Positions 36,304-44,764 of a stretch of 64,000 bases of DNA are shown here, piece by piece; the stretch's first letter is position 1; each line of letters opens with the position of its first letter. The notes below the pieces were generated by a model. It was not told the origin of the DNA. It searched no databases and worked only from the letters and a program-made list of their open reading frames with translations. The stretch lies in contig NZ_CP087710.1 of assembly GCF_020991065.1 (NCBI RefSeq), forward strand, positions 2,666,001 through 2,730,000, in the 5' to 3' direction. Position numbers and translations under genes: made by a program. Origin of the DNA: Nocardioides okcheonensis (GTDB taxonomy: Bacteria; Actinomycetota; Actinomycetes; Propionibacteriales; Nocardioidaceae).

Positions 36304-37494
36304 TCTGAGGACGTCCTGCAGCCCGAACGGCCCTCCGGGACTGCACCACGTCCTCAGACGTCTGGCACGGGCCTTCCAGGGCATGGTTCCCGGACCACCT
36401 GCCGCGGCACGCTCCCGCCGCGGGAACCACCACTGCGGCGCCGGGTCCGACAAGCCGCCAGCAGGTGTCTGAGGACGGCCCTGGACCACAACGGCTCTCC
36501 TGGGTCCCACCCGTCCTCGGATGGGTCGTCTGCGGGGCCTCCAAGGGCAGGCGCGCACCGCGCGCCCACACCTGCAACGCCGACAACCCGTCGACGCCGA
36601 CCCCGCAGCGCCCACCGGCAGCCGGCGGTCGAACACCGGATCACCACCTGCGGGTCATCTGAGGACGCCCTGCAGCCCGGAACGCCGCCCCCAGCTGCAC
36701 CACGTCCCCAGATGTCTAACCGGGGCTCCTCCGGGCATGGCTCCCCGGCCACCCGCCGCGGCACGCTCCGCCGTCGGCCGACCGAAGCAGGCACTGGAAC
36801 CGCCCGGACCAGCTCCGGAAGCCGGCGCCCACGAAGCCGCCAGCGCTGCCTGAGGACGCCCTGGGACCCAGACGGGCTCTCCTGGGTTCCCACTCGTCCT
36901 CAGACAGCTCGTCTGCGGGGCCTCCCATGGCGCGGTCCGCACCGCACGCCGACACCCGCACGCCGACACCCGCGCGCCGCCAACCGCTCAACGCCGACCC
37001 CGGCACCGCCCACGCACAGCCGGCACGTGATCACCCGGCCACCACCTGCGGGTAATCTGAGGACGCCGTGCAGCCCGGAACGCCGTCCCCAGCTGCACCA
37101 CGTCCTCAGACAGCTGGTCCCTCGCCCGGCGAGAGCCGGCGACACCGTCGCAGCCACCCCGAGGCCGCCGGAGCGCGACCACCGCGGACCACCGCCACAC
37201 CGGGCTGTCTGGGGACGCCTCGGGACCAGAACGACCCCCCGAGTCCCACCACGTCCTCAGACAGCTGGTCGTCGGAAGGATCTGGGGTCGGACTCGCCCG
37301 CCGCCCGAGACGCTCGCCGCCGGCTCCGCCCCGACGGCTCGCGAAGATCCGACGGACGCCCTGCGACGTCAGGAGACGCCGTCACCGGTGGGCTGTGACG
37401 TCGCCGGCCCCTGGGCCACGAGAGAGCCAGCCGACGCTGTCTGAGGACGTCCTGCAACCCGAACGGCCCCTCTTGGCTGCACCACGTCCTCAGA
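36304..37494. repeat. Array of seven alternating ~55-nt hairpins (ABABABA) beside parB
   Basis: Seven imperfect palindromes of 54-56 nt start with TCTGAGGACG and end with CGTCCTCAGA or close variants: 36304-36358, 36468-36521, 36658-36712, 36849-36904, 37056-37110, 37208-37261, 37440-37494. Copies 1, 3, 5, 7 share an inner CCTGCAGCCC...CTGCACC (type A). Copies 2, 4, 6 share an inner CTGGGACC...GGTCCCA-like core (type B). Spacers of 97-178 nt are also related between equivalent positions, so the true unit is about 354-398 bp. The 1.5-kb interval 36031-37541 otherwise shows no gene: open frames are repeats of each other without ribosome sites. Confidence 0.88.
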
Positions 37495-37541
37495 TGACCG
37501 AGGGGCGGTGCTGGAGGCCGGCAGGCGGCGCCCGGTCCCGG

Positions 37542-38537
37542 TCAGATCGGGCGGTCGTTGCGGTTGCGCGGGTCCATCACGTCGACGATGCGGCGCAGGT
37601 CGTCCATGCTGGCGAACTCGACGGTGATCTTCCCCTTGGCCTTGCCGAGGTCGACCCTGACCCGGGTCTCGAGGCGGTCCGAGAGCCGCTCGGCGAGGTC
37701 CTCGAGACCGGGGGCCACCGGGCGCTTGCGCTGCACGCGGGGCGAGGCCTCCTCGACGCCCATCGAGACGATCTCCTCGAGGCCCCGCACCGAGATACCC
37801 TCGGCCGTGACCCGCGCCGCGAGACGGTCCTGCAGGCCGTCGTCGTCGACGCTGAGCAGCGCGCGGGCGTGGCCGGCGGACAGCACGCCGGCGGCGACCC
37901 GGCGCTGGACGGCGGGCGAGAGCTTGAGGAGCCGGAGCGTGTTCGAGATCTGCGGGCGCGATCGACCGATGCGCTGCGCGAGCTCGTCGTGGGTGCAGCC
38001 GAAGTCCTCCAGGAGCTGGCCGTATGCGGCCGCCTCCTCGAGCGGGTTCAGCTGGCTGCGGTGCAGGTTCTCCAGCAGCGCGTCGCGGAGCATGTCGTCG
38101 TCGTCGGTCTCCCGGACGATGGCGGGGATCGTGTCGCGTCCCGCCTCCTGCGACGCACGCCAGCGCCGCTCACCCATGATCAGCTCATAGGCCTCGTCCC
38201 CGGTCCGCCGCACCACGACCGGCTGCAGCAGCCCGACCTCACGGATCGAGTGGACGAGCTCGGCGAGCGCCTCCTCCTCGAACACCTGGCGCGGCTGGCG
38301 GGCGTTCGGCCGCACCTGGCCGATCGGCAGCTCGGCGAAGTACGCCCCGGCCACCGTCGCCGGCTCCGCATCCGGCCGTCCGGCCGCGCCCCCAGCCGTC
38401 CGATCACCCGCGGCTGCCGCCTCGACGGCCGCGGTGGTCGCCGACGTGGGCGCCTCGGCCGGCGTCGGCGCGGGACCGGTGGGGATGAGCGAACCGAGCC
38501 CTCGGCCCAGGCCTCGACGCGGCGGGGTGCTGCTCAT
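37542..38537 (-). CDS. parB: Chromosome-partitioning protein ParB
   Basis: A 331-residue CTP-dependent DNA clamp that loads at parS and spreads to build the origin segregation complex. After an N-terminal ParA-activating head ([13 protein letters not shown]) and an Ala-rich linker come the CTP-binding region with GERRWRA and [14 protein letters not shown], the helix-turn-helix with [16 protein letters not shown] (about 185-205), and a C-terminal dimer domain (about 285-331). Four parS sites lie within 3 kb. ATG 38537 overlaps the parA stop by 4 nt. The hairpin array starts just beyond its 3' end. Confidence 0.96.
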   Translation of the reverse strand: MSSTPPRRGLGRGLGSLIPTGPAPTPAEAPTSATTAAVEAAAAGDRTAGGAAGRPDAEPATVAGAYFAELPIGQVRPNARQPRQVFEEEALAELVHSIREVGLLQPVVVRRTGDEAYELIMGERRWRASQEAGRDTIPAIVRETDDDDMLRDALLENLHRSQLNPLEEAAAYGQLLEDFGCTHDELAQRIGRSRPQISNTLRLLKLSPAVQRRVAAGVLSAGHARALLSVDDDGLQDRLAARVTAEGISVRGLEEIVSMGVEEASPRVQRKRPVAPGLEDLAERLSDRLETRVRVDLGKAKGKITVEFASMDDLRRIVDVMDPRNRNDRPI

Positions 38538-39724
38538 GCGGTGGCTCCTCTGCTCCTGCCGGCGATCTCGCGGGCCGCCTCCAGGTAGGAGAGCGCGCCT
38601 GCCGACGCAGGATCGTAGGTCATGACGGTCTGCCCGTAGGACGGCGCCTCCGACACGCGCACCGATCGGGGCACGGCCGTGCGGAGCACCTGGTCCCCGA
38701 AGTGCGACCGCACCTCCTCGGCCACGCCCGCCGCGAGGCGGGTGCGCGCGTCGTACATGGTCAGCAGGATCGTCGAGACCTCGAGCTGCGGGTTGAGGTG
38801 CTGGCGCACCATCTCGACGGTCTCGAGCAGCTGGCCCAGCCCCTCCAGCGCGTAGTACTCCGCCTGGATCGGAATGAACATCTCCCGTCCGGCGACCAGT
38901 GCGTTGAGGGTGAGCAGGCCGAGGGAAGGCGGGCAGTCGACGAAGACGTAGTCGAACCGGTCGTCTCCGACCTCCGCGGCGCTGCCGACGAGCGGGTGGG
39001 CGTTGATCGCACGGGCGAGGCGCTGCTCGCGCGCGACGACGCTCACCAGCTCGATCTCGGCGCCGGCCAGGTCGATCGTGGCCGGGACCACCCAGAGCCC
39101 GGGCAGGTCACCGCACTCGGTCATCACGTCGGCGAGGGCGTGGCCGTCGACGAGCATGTCGTAGGTCGACGGCACCCCGCGGTGGTGGTCGATGCTCAGC
39201 GCCGTGGAGGCGTTGCCCTGTGGATCGAGGTCGATGACCAGGACCTTCTGGCCGAGCTGGGCGAGGCCCGCGGCGACGTTGACGGTTGAGGTGGTCTTGC
39301 CGACGCCGCCCTTCTGGTTGGCCACGACGAAGACCCGGGTGGCGTCGGGGCGCGGGACGCCCTGGCGTCGGAGGCCGCCCGTGCGCGCCAGCACGGAGTG
39401 CTGCGCGGCCTGCGCGAGCGGCGTGTTGTGGTGCTCGAAGTCGTCGTGCCCGGCGGCCAGGTCGGCCGCCGTACGCACCTGCCAGGCCGGCTTGGTTTCA
39501 CGTGGAACATCGGCGCCGGTTTCACGTGAAACGTTCGCAGCGGTTTCACGTGAAACGCCGGCCGGCGTCGTGCCACCAGAGACCTCCGCGGACGACCCAG
39601 CCTGTGGATGAACTGCCCCAACCTGTGGAGACTCCCGCTCAGCACCCGTGTTCCAACCGGTGGAAAACTCCGAGTCACGTTCCTGGGAGGCCGGGCGCGA
39701 ACCCTGCTCCGGACCGTCGGTCAC
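38534..39724 (-). CDS. parA: Chromosome-partitioning ATPase ParA
   Basis: A 396-residue Walker-type ATPase that moves ParB-parS complexes over the nucleoid. The deviant Walker A KGGVGKTT (about residue 140) sits in [20 protein letters not shown], with [11 protein letters not shown] and [16 protein letters not shown] following. About 125 residues precede the ATPase core, more than in most ParA proteins. That extension holds three 8-residue repeats with VSRET, VSRET and VPRET, encoded by three parS sites 24 bp apart. GTG 39724 is 1 bp after the rsmG stop. Confidence 0.95.
   Translation of the reverse strand: MTDGPEQGSRPASQERDSEFSTGWNTGAERESPQVGAVHPQAGSSAEVSGGTTPAGVSRETAANVSRETGADVPRETKPAWQVRTAADLAAGHDDFEHHNTPLAQAAQHSVLARTGGLRRQGVPRPDATRVFVVANQKGGVGKTTSTVNVAAGLAQLGQKVLVIDLDPQGNASTALSIDHHRGVPSTYDMLVDGHALADVMTECGDLPGLWVVPATIDLAGAEIELVSVVAREQRLARAINAHPLVGSAAEVGDDRFDYVFVDCPPSLGLLTLNALVAGREMFIPIQAEYYALEGLGQLLETVEMVRQHLNPQLEVSTILLTMYDARTRLAAGVAEEVRSHFGDQVLRTAVPRSVRVSEAPSYGQTVMTYDPASAGALSYLEAAREIAGRSRGATA
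39494..39509. promoter_or_regulatory. parS site 1 (in parA coding sequence)
   Basis: GGTTTCACGTGGAACA matches the ParB-binding consensus TGTTTCACGTGAAACA at 14 of 16. It encodes part of the parA N-terminal repeat. Confidence 0.85.
39518..39533. promoter_or_regulatory. parS site 2 (in parA coding sequence)
   Basis: GGTTTCACGTGAAACG has the full TTTCACGTGAAA core; exactly 24 bp from site 1. Confidence 0.93.
39542..39557. promoter_or_regulatory. parS site 3 (in parA coding sequence)
   Basis: GGTTTCACGTGAAACG, identical to site 2 and again exactly 24 bp away. Confidence 0.93.
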
Positions 39725-39725
39725 G

Positions 39726-40463
39726 TCACTTCACCTTTCGCTGGGCGGTACGCCGACCCCGGCGCTGCGAACCCGCACGCGTGCTGCCTGCCAGGGGCCA
39801 ACCTATCTGGGACGGATCCGCCCACGGCACCCGCACCAGGGTCGTCGGCGGATCGACGATCCCGTCGCCGACCACGCTCACCTCCGGGGTGCCGCACCGG
39901 TACTGCGCGAGGACGGATCCAGCGGCCTCGATCTCGTCGGTGACGCTCTGGCCCTTCATCGCCACCAGCGCCCCGTGGGCGGCCACGAGGGGCATCGACC
40001 ACGTGAGCAGCCGCTCGAGCGGGGCGACCGCGCGTGAGGTGACCACGTCGAAGGTGTCGACGCCGTGCAGCGACTCCGCCCGCCCCCGGACGACGCGGAC
40101 GTGGTCGAGGGAGAGCTCGGCGACGACCTCCTCGAGGAAGGTCGTCCGCCGCAGCAACGGCTCCACCAGGGTCACCCGGGTGTCGGGCCGCGCGATCGCC
40201 AGGACCAGCCCGGGCAGCCCGGCCCCGGTGCCGATGTCGCACACCGAGGCTCCGTCGGGGATCGCCTCGGCCATCACGGCGGAGTTGAGCACGTGGCGCT
40301 CCCACAACCGGGGAGCCTCCCGCGGACCGATCAGGCCGCGTACGACCCCCTCGGTCGCCAGCAGCGCGGTGTAGCGCTCGGCGAGCGGCAGGCGCTCGGA
40401 CGCGAACACCCTCCGCGCCACCTCGGGCACGGAGGGTGTTTCACGTGAAACGTCGTCGCTCAC
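39726..40463 (-). CDS. rsmG: 16S rRNA (guanine-527-N7)-methyltransferase RsmG
   Basis: A 245-residue SAM-dependent enzyme (GidB) that methylates G527 of 16S rRNA. The SAM motif is VCDIGTGAGLPGLVLA (about 72-87), preceded by LWERHVLNSA and followed by VRVVRGRAES and VVTSRAVAPLERLL. The N-terminus DDVSRETP is encoded by a parS site. A basic C-terminal tail of about 20 residues is added. Loss of this methylation gives low-level streptomycin resistance in other species. GTG 40463 overlaps the jag stop. Confidence 0.96.
   Translation of the reverse strand: MSDDVSRETPSVPEVARRVFASERLPLAERYTALLATEGVVRGLIGPREAPRLWERHVLNSAVMAEAIPDGASVCDIGTGAGLPGLVLAIARPDTRVTLVEPLLRRTTFLEEVVAELSLDHVRVVRGRAESLHGVDTFDVVTSRAVAPLERLLTWSMPLVAAHGALVAMKGQSVTDEIEAAGSVLAQYRCGTPEVSVVGDGIVDPPTTLVRVPWADPSQIGWPLAGSTRAGSQRRGRRTAQRKVK
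40437..40452. promoter_or_regulatory. parS site 4 (in rsmG coding sequence)
   Basis: TGTTTCACGTGAAACG matches the 16-bp consensus at 15 positions and encodes the VSRET of the RsmG N-terminus. Confidence 0.95.
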
Positions 40464-40993
40464 GAAGGCAGGATCACCACGTGGCGCTTGGGCTCGGCGC
40501 CCTCGGACTCCGATGTCAGGCCGGCGGCGGCGACCGCGTCGTGGACGACCTTGCGCTCGAAGGCGCTCATCGGCTCGAGGGAGAGGGCCTCGCCCGACTC
40601 CTTGACCTCGGCGATCGACGTCTCGGCCAGCGCCACCAGACGCGTACGCTGCTCGGCGCGGTGACCGCCGACGTCCAGCATCAGCCGCGAGCGCTCTCCG
40701 GTCTCCCGGTAGACCGCCAGCCGGGTGAGCTCCTGGAGGGCCTCCAGCACCTCGCCGTCGCGACCGACCAGCTGGCTCAGGTCGGCGCCGCCGATCTGGA
40801 CGCTGGCCCGGTCGCCCTCGACGTCCATGTCGATGTCGCCGTCGAGGTCGGCGATGTCGAGGAGCTCCTCGAGGTAGTCGGCGGCGATGTCACCCTCGTG
40901 CTCGAGGCGCTGCAGCTTGGAGGGCCGGGCCGCCGCGGCAGCGTCCTGCTCGGCCTCGGTGCCGCCCGCGGCGTCGGTGATCTGCTCGGTCAC
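40460..40993 (-). CDS. jag: RNA-binding protein Jag/KhpB (KH-R3H)
   Basis: A 177-residue RNA-binding protein. A KH-like domain (about 45-110, with the loop VGRDGEVLEALQEL) is followed by the R3H domain (about 115-177, with FERKVVHDAVAAAGL). It lacks the N-terminal Jag_N domain, as in other actinobacteria. Jag/KhpB pairs with KhpA elsewhere to bind many RNAs and affects cell length and division. GTG 40993; 69 bp after yidC and in the same leftward operon. Confidence 0.93.
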   Translation of the reverse strand: MTEQITDAAGGTEAEQDAAAAARPSKLQRLEHEGDIAADYLEELLDIADLDGDIDMDVEGDRASVQIGGADLSQLVGRDGEVLEALQELTRLAVYRETGERSRLMLDVGGHRAEQRTRLVALAETSIAEVKESGEALSLEPMSAFERKVVHDAVAAAGLTSESEGAEPKRHVVILPS

Positions 40994-41062
40994 GTCAATC
41001 TCCTGGTGGTGTCGTGCAGGGACGGTGGACCGGGCGAGCCCGCCACCGTGGGGTTCGTGGGG

Positions 41063-42043
41063 TCAGCGCTTCTTCTTCTTGTTGGTGCGCTGCGCCTTCG
41101 TCTGCCGCTGGGGCTGGACGCGCGTCTGCGACTTCTCCTCGCGCCGCGCCTCGGCCTCGGCGGCCAGGCGCTCCTCCTCGAGCTGGGCCGGCGTCTTGAC
41201 GCCCTTGCGCTCGGCCTTCGCGCGGTCGCGCTGCTCCTTGGCGTCGGCCGCCGGGGTGCCCGGGGCCGGGTTGTTGCGGATCACGTAGAACTGCTGGGCC
41301 ATCGTCCACAGGTTCGAGACGGTCCAGTAGACGAGCACGCCGATCGGGAAGGCGATGCCGCCGACGGCGAAGACGACCGGGAGGACGTAGAGCAGGAGCT
41401 TCTGCTGCTGGGCGTACGGGCCCGACAGCGCGTCGGCCGGCATGTTCTTGCTCATCAGCTGGCGCTGGGTGAGGAAGGTCGTGGCCGTCATGGCGAGGAC
41501 CAGCAGGGCGGCGAGGACCATCACGCCCACGACCCCGCCGGAGTCGAGGAACGTGCCGGAGACCGGGATCGTGTCGAAGAGCTTGGAGTCGCCGAACTGC
41601 CGCGCGAGGGTCTCGTCGAGGAACCCGTGCGCCTTGCCCTTCTTCGACGCCTGGTCGAGCATCCGGAACAGCGCGAGGAAGATCGGCATCTGCAGCAGGA
41701 TCGGCAGGCAGGACGCGAACGGGTTGGTGCCCGAGTCCTTGTAGAGCTTCATCGTCTCCTGGGCGAGACGCTCCCGGTCGTGGCCGTACTTCTTCTGCAG
41801 CTCGCGCACCTTGGGCTGGATCAGCTGCATGTTCCGGCTGGACTTGATCTGCTTCACGAACAGCGGGATGAGCGCGGCCCGGATCGTGAGCGTCAGGCCC
41901 ACGATCGACAGGATCCAGGCGGCACCGCTCGCCGGGTCGAGGAAGGTCGAGAAGAGACTGTGGAAGCCCACCAGCACGAACGACACCGCGTAGTAGAGCG
42001 GCGTCATGATCGCGCCGCCGATGGTTCCGAAGAAGTCGAGCAC
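41063..42043 (-). CDS. yidC: Membrane protein insertase YidC
   Basis: A 326-residue insertase of the Oxa1 family. Five hydrophobic segments at about 10-30, 40-60, 108-130, 163-185 and 208-235 surround the positively charged groove (Arg in LTLTIRAALIPLFVKQ). The cytoplasmic hairpin has KYGHDRERLAQETMKLYK. No signal peptide or lipobox and no large periplasmic domain, as usual in actinobacteria. The C-terminal 75 residues are Lys/Arg-rich and probably bind ribosomes. GTG 42043 begins right after the yidD stop codon. Confidence 0.96.
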   Translation of the reverse strand: MLDFFGTIGGAIMTPLYYAVSFVLVGFHSLFSTFLDPASGAAWILSIVGLTLTIRAALIPLFVKQIKSSRNMQLIQPKVRELQKKYGHDRERLAQETMKLYKDSGTNPFASCLPILLQMPIFLALFRMLDQASKKGKAHGFLDETLARQFGDSKLFDTIPVSGTFLDSGGVVGVMVLAALLVLAMTATTFLTQRQLMSKNMPADALSGPYAQQQKLLLYVLPVVFAVGGIAFPIGVLVYWTVSNLWTMAQQFYVIRNNPAPGTPAADAKEQRDRAKAERKGVKTPAQLEEERLAAEAEARREEKSQTRVQPQRQTKAQRTNKKKKR

Positions 42044-42298
42044 TCAAGCTCCTCGAGTTGCAGGTGACTCCGCGGCCTTGGTGGCGCGGGAGGGAACGGG
42101 GTCGTAGCCGCCGGCGGCCCACGGGTGGCAGCGGGTGATCCGGCGCAGGGCCAGCCAGGTGCCGCGGACCGCCCCGTGCTCGGTGACCGCCTCGAGGGCG
42201 TACGCCGAGCAGGTCGGGTGGTAGCGGCAGACCTGGCCGTAGAGCGGGCTGATGGCGAACCGCCAGGCCTTGATCAGGCCGATCAGGACGTGCTTCAT
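42044..42298 (-). CDS. yidD: Membrane protein insertion efficiency factor YidD
   Basis: An 84-residue protein with the family signature [19 protein letters not shown] (conserved Cys pair) and [15 protein letters not shown]. The N-terminus is an amphipathic helix ([16 protein letters not shown]). YidD helps insertion by YidC at the membrane. ATG 42298 overlaps the rnpA stop by 4 nt, and its stop directly precedes yidC, so all three are translationally coupled. Confidence 0.96.
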   Translation of the reverse strand: MKHVLIGLIKAWRFAISPLYGQVCRYHPTCSAYALEAVTEHGAVRGTWLALRRITRCHPWAAGGYDPVPSRATKAAESPATRGA

Positions 42299-42648
42299 GC
42301 TCTGCTCACGCGCTCGAGGCTACGACCCAGGTCCGCGGCGAGCGCGTCGTACGACGCCCCGGCCGCGGCCGGGAGTGCCCGGACCACGAGTGCAGCACGA
42401 CCCGGAAGCTCCTCCAGCGAGGGGAGGTGCTCCCGGGTCAGGTGACGAAGTCGTCTCTTCACGCGGTTGCGTGTGGCGGCGTTGCCCACGGCCTTGCTGA
42501 CCGTGAACCCCACCTCGACCGGGCCGGCGACACCGTCCGGGTCCACCCAGAGGTGCACCACGAGCGTCGACGAGCCGGCGCGGCGTCCGCCACGGACCGC
42601 GCGACGGAATCCGTCGCTGTCGGTCAGGCGGTGGGCCGGGGGGAGCAC
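42295..42648 (-). CDS. rnpA: Ribonuclease P protein component
   Basis: A 117-residue basic protein that partners RNase P RNA in trimming tRNA 5' ends. The hallmark is the [17 protein letters not shown] segment (about 60-76) holding the RNR motif; the N-terminus [17 protein letters not shown] is also typical. GTG 42648 fits the start LPPAHRL of the family; the frame stays open further upstream, but that part has no family similarity. It is 26 bp after rpmH. Confidence 0.95.
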   Translation of the reverse strand: MLPPAHRLTDSDGFRRAVRGGRRAGSSTLVVHLWVDPDGVAGPVEVGFTVSKAVGNAATRNRVKRRLRHLTREHLPSLEELPGRAALVVRALPAAAGASYDALAADLGRSLERVSRA

Positions 42649-42674
42649 GGCGGGTTGGCCGTGGGCCGGGGCCG

Positions 42675-42812
42675 TCAGACAGCCAGGCTCTTGCGGCCCT
42701 TGCGGCGACGGCTCGACAGGATCGCGCGACCGGCGCGGGTCCGCATCCGCAGGCGGAAGCCGTGCACCTTGTGACGGCGACGGTTGTTCGGCTGGTACGT
42801 ACGCTTGCTCAC
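42675..42812 (-). CDS. rpmH: 50S ribosomal protein L34
   Basis: A 45-residue very basic protein with the L34 signature [20 protein letters not shown] and RTRAGRAIL. It is the first gene of the leftward rpmH-rnpA-yidD-yidC-jag-rsmG-parA-parB block. GTG 42812 has the ribosome site GGAGAAA 6 nt upstream. It stands back to back with dnaA, the classical bacterial origin junction. Confidence 0.98.
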   Translation of the reverse strand: MSKRTYQPNNRRRHKVHGFRLRMRTRAGRAILSSRRRKGRKSLAV

Positions 42813-43297
42813 GGCTATTTCTCCGAAGGTTTCGAGGGATGTCCACTCCACTGCGCGGGAGGTGCTGGCCCAGATCGGGCACGTTCGGCCGGCACCGCCC
42901 ACCCACGTGGCCACCTGGTGGTGGATCGTGGACATGCGGCACCCGTCGACACGGAGCGACCGGCCAACGGTACGCGGTGGCCGAACAGGGGGTCAAACCC
43001 GCGCGGCCCCCTGTCGCGGACCCCTGTGGATGACGTCTTGCCCACCCCCTCGCCGGGTTGTTACGTTTCCCGCCTCCACGGCCTGTGGAATTCGCCGGCC
43101 GCCTCGGTTCCCCGCTCGGGTGCACGTCGCTGCGGTGAACCCCGGAAATGCCTGCTGACCTGCACCGACAGGGGGACGGGCGGCGAAGCACGAGCTGTGG
43201 AGAACTCAGCCCCCGCGCGGGGCGCAACGAGTTCACAGCTTGTGGACAACTCTGTGGACCAACTGGTCAGGCCGAGCCCGGCAGGACCCAGACGACG
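42813..43297. other. rpmH-dnaA intergenic region with DnaA boxes
   Basis: This 485-bp divergent gap holds one perfect DnaA box (TGTGGACAA, 43241-43249) and one-mismatch boxes at 43196-43204 (TGTGGAGAA), 43253-43261 (TGTGGACCA) and 43025-43033 (TGTGGATGA). The three right-hand boxes lie within 110 bp upstream of dnaA and suit autoregulation or origin function. No gene is seen. Confidence 0.7.
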
Positions 43298-44764
43298 GTG
43301 ACCAACGAAGGCGGTCCGGTGGACGAGCAGCAGGTAGACCTCGGGACGGCATGGCAGCAGATCGTCGAGGACCTCCAGCCCAACCAGCGCGCCTGGCTGC
43401 GCCCGAGCGTGCCGATGACGCTGCACGAGAACACCGCGATCATCGCGGTGCCCAACGACTTCACCCGCAACCAGCTCGAGGGCCGGTTGCGCAACCACAT
43501 CGAGGACGCGCTCACCGAGGGCTTCGGTCGTGAGATCCGGATGCTGGTCACGGTCAACCCGGCGCTGGAGGACTCTCCCCTGGTGCCGGAGGAGTCGACT
43601 GATCGACATGTCGCTTTGTCGACAAATGACTCCCTCGACCTCGCGACGGACCACTCCGCCCACGCCGAGGCGACCGAGCCCTCCGGCGCCGGCGCCTCGA
43701 CGGGTGAGCGTCGGCCGTCCGCGCTGGAGACCCGGCTCAACCCCAAGTACACGTTCGAGACCTTCGTCATCGGCTCGTCCAACCGGTTCCCGCACGCGGC
43801 CGCCGTCGCGGTCGCCGAGGCGCCCGGCAAGGCGTACAACCCGCTCCTCGTCTACGGCGAGTCCGGCCTGGGCAAGACCCACCTGCTGCACGCCATCGGC
43901 CACTACGTCCGCAGCCTCTACAGCAACGCGAAGGTGCGCTACGTCTCCAGCGAGGAGTTCACCAACGAGTTCATCAACGCGATCCGCGACGACCGGCAGG
44001 ACCGGTTCAAGCGGCGCTACCGCGACGTCGACGTGCTCCTGATCGACGACATCCAGTTCCTGGAGGGCAAGACCCAGACCCAGGAGGAGTTCTTCCACAC
44101 CTTCAACACGCTCCACAACGCCAACAAGCAGATCGTGCTGACCTCCGACCGCGCTCCCAAGCGGCTCGAGGCGCTCGAGGACCGGCTGCGCAACCGGTTC
44201 GAGTGGGGCCTGATCACCGACGTCCAGCCGCCCGACCTCGAGACCCGCATCGCGATCCTGCGCAAGAAGGCCGCGATGGACCGGCTCACCGCGCCGCCGG
44301 ACGTGCTCGAGTTCATCGCCTCGAAGATCCAGACCAACATCCGCGAGCTCGAGGGCGCCCTCATCCGGGTCACCGCCTTCGCCAACCTGAACCGCCAGGA
44401 GGTCGACATGACCCTGGCCGAGATCGTGCTCAAGGACCTGATCCCCGAGGGCGGCGAGCCCGAGATCACCCACGCCCTGATCATCGCCCAGACCGCGGCG
44501 TACTTCGGCGTCTCGCTCGAGGACCTGACCGGCCCCTCGCGCGGGCGCCACCTCGTCATGGCCCGGCAGATCGGGATGTACCTGTGCCGCGAGCTCACCT
44601 CGATGTCGCTGCCGCAGATCGGGCGCGAGTTCGGCGGGCGTGACCACACCACCGTCATGTACGCCGACCGCAAGATCCGCCAGCTGCTCGCCGAGCGCCG
44701 CGCGGTCTTCAACCAGGTCAGCGAGCTCACCAACCGGGTGAAGATGCAGGCCCGCCAGGGGTGA
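43298..44764 (+). CDS. dnaA: Chromosomal replication initiator DnaA
   Basis: A 488-residue AAA+ initiator that binds 9-bp boxes and opens the origin. Domain I (about 8-90) has QQIVEDLQPNQRAWLR; domain II is a variable linker (about 95-145); domain III has Walker A GESGLGKTH (Lys193) and Walker B VLLIDDIQFL; domain IV has the signature GGRDHTTVMYA. Linker residues STDRHVALSTN are encoded by a repeat also found at 36058. I chose GTG 43298; GTG 43319 (after GAAGGCGG) is an equally possible start. Confidence 0.96.
   Translation: MTNEGGPVDEQQVDLGTAWQQIVEDLQPNQRAWLRPSVPMTLHENTAIIAVPNDFTRNQLEGRLRNHIEDALTEGFGREIRMLVTVNPALEDSPLVPEESTDRHVALSTNDSLDLATDHSAHAEATEPSGAGASTGERRPSALETRLNPKYTFETFVIGSSNRFPHAAAVAVAEAPGKAYNPLLVYGESGLGKTHLLHAIGHYVRSLYSNAKVRYVSSEEFTNEFINAIRDDRQDRFKRRYRDVDVLLIDDIQFLEGKTQTQEEFFHTFNTLHNANKQIVLTSDRAPKRLEALEDRLRNRFEWGLITDVQPPDLETRIAILRKKAAMDRLTAPPDVLEFIASKIQTNIRELEGALIRVTAFANLNRQEVDMTLAEIVLKDLIPEGGEPEITHALIIAQTAAYFGVSLEDLTGPSRGRHLVMARQIGMYLCRELTSMSLPQIGREFGGRDHTTVMYADRKIRQLLAERRAVFNQVSELTNRVKMQARQG
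43594..43630. repeat. TGTCGCTTTGTCGACA element inside the dnaA linker
   Basis: This 37-nt stretch matches 36043-36079 at 30 positions, including an exact 16-mer (43609-43624), and contains the 12-bp palindrome TTTGTCGACAAA. It falls in the poorly conserved domain II of dnaA. Confidence 0.6.

Noticed and set aside
36301-37457. Several open frames in the hairpin array (for example leftward 36301-36636 and 36655-36969)
   Set aside because: They are repeats of each other ending in the same GLQxVLR stop, lack ribosome sites or -10 boxes, and follow from the DNA repeat in GC-rich sequence.
36304-37494. CRISPR array
   Set aside because: The repeats are 54-56-nt palindromes of two alternating types, spacers are 97-178 nt and related to one another, and there are no cas genes.
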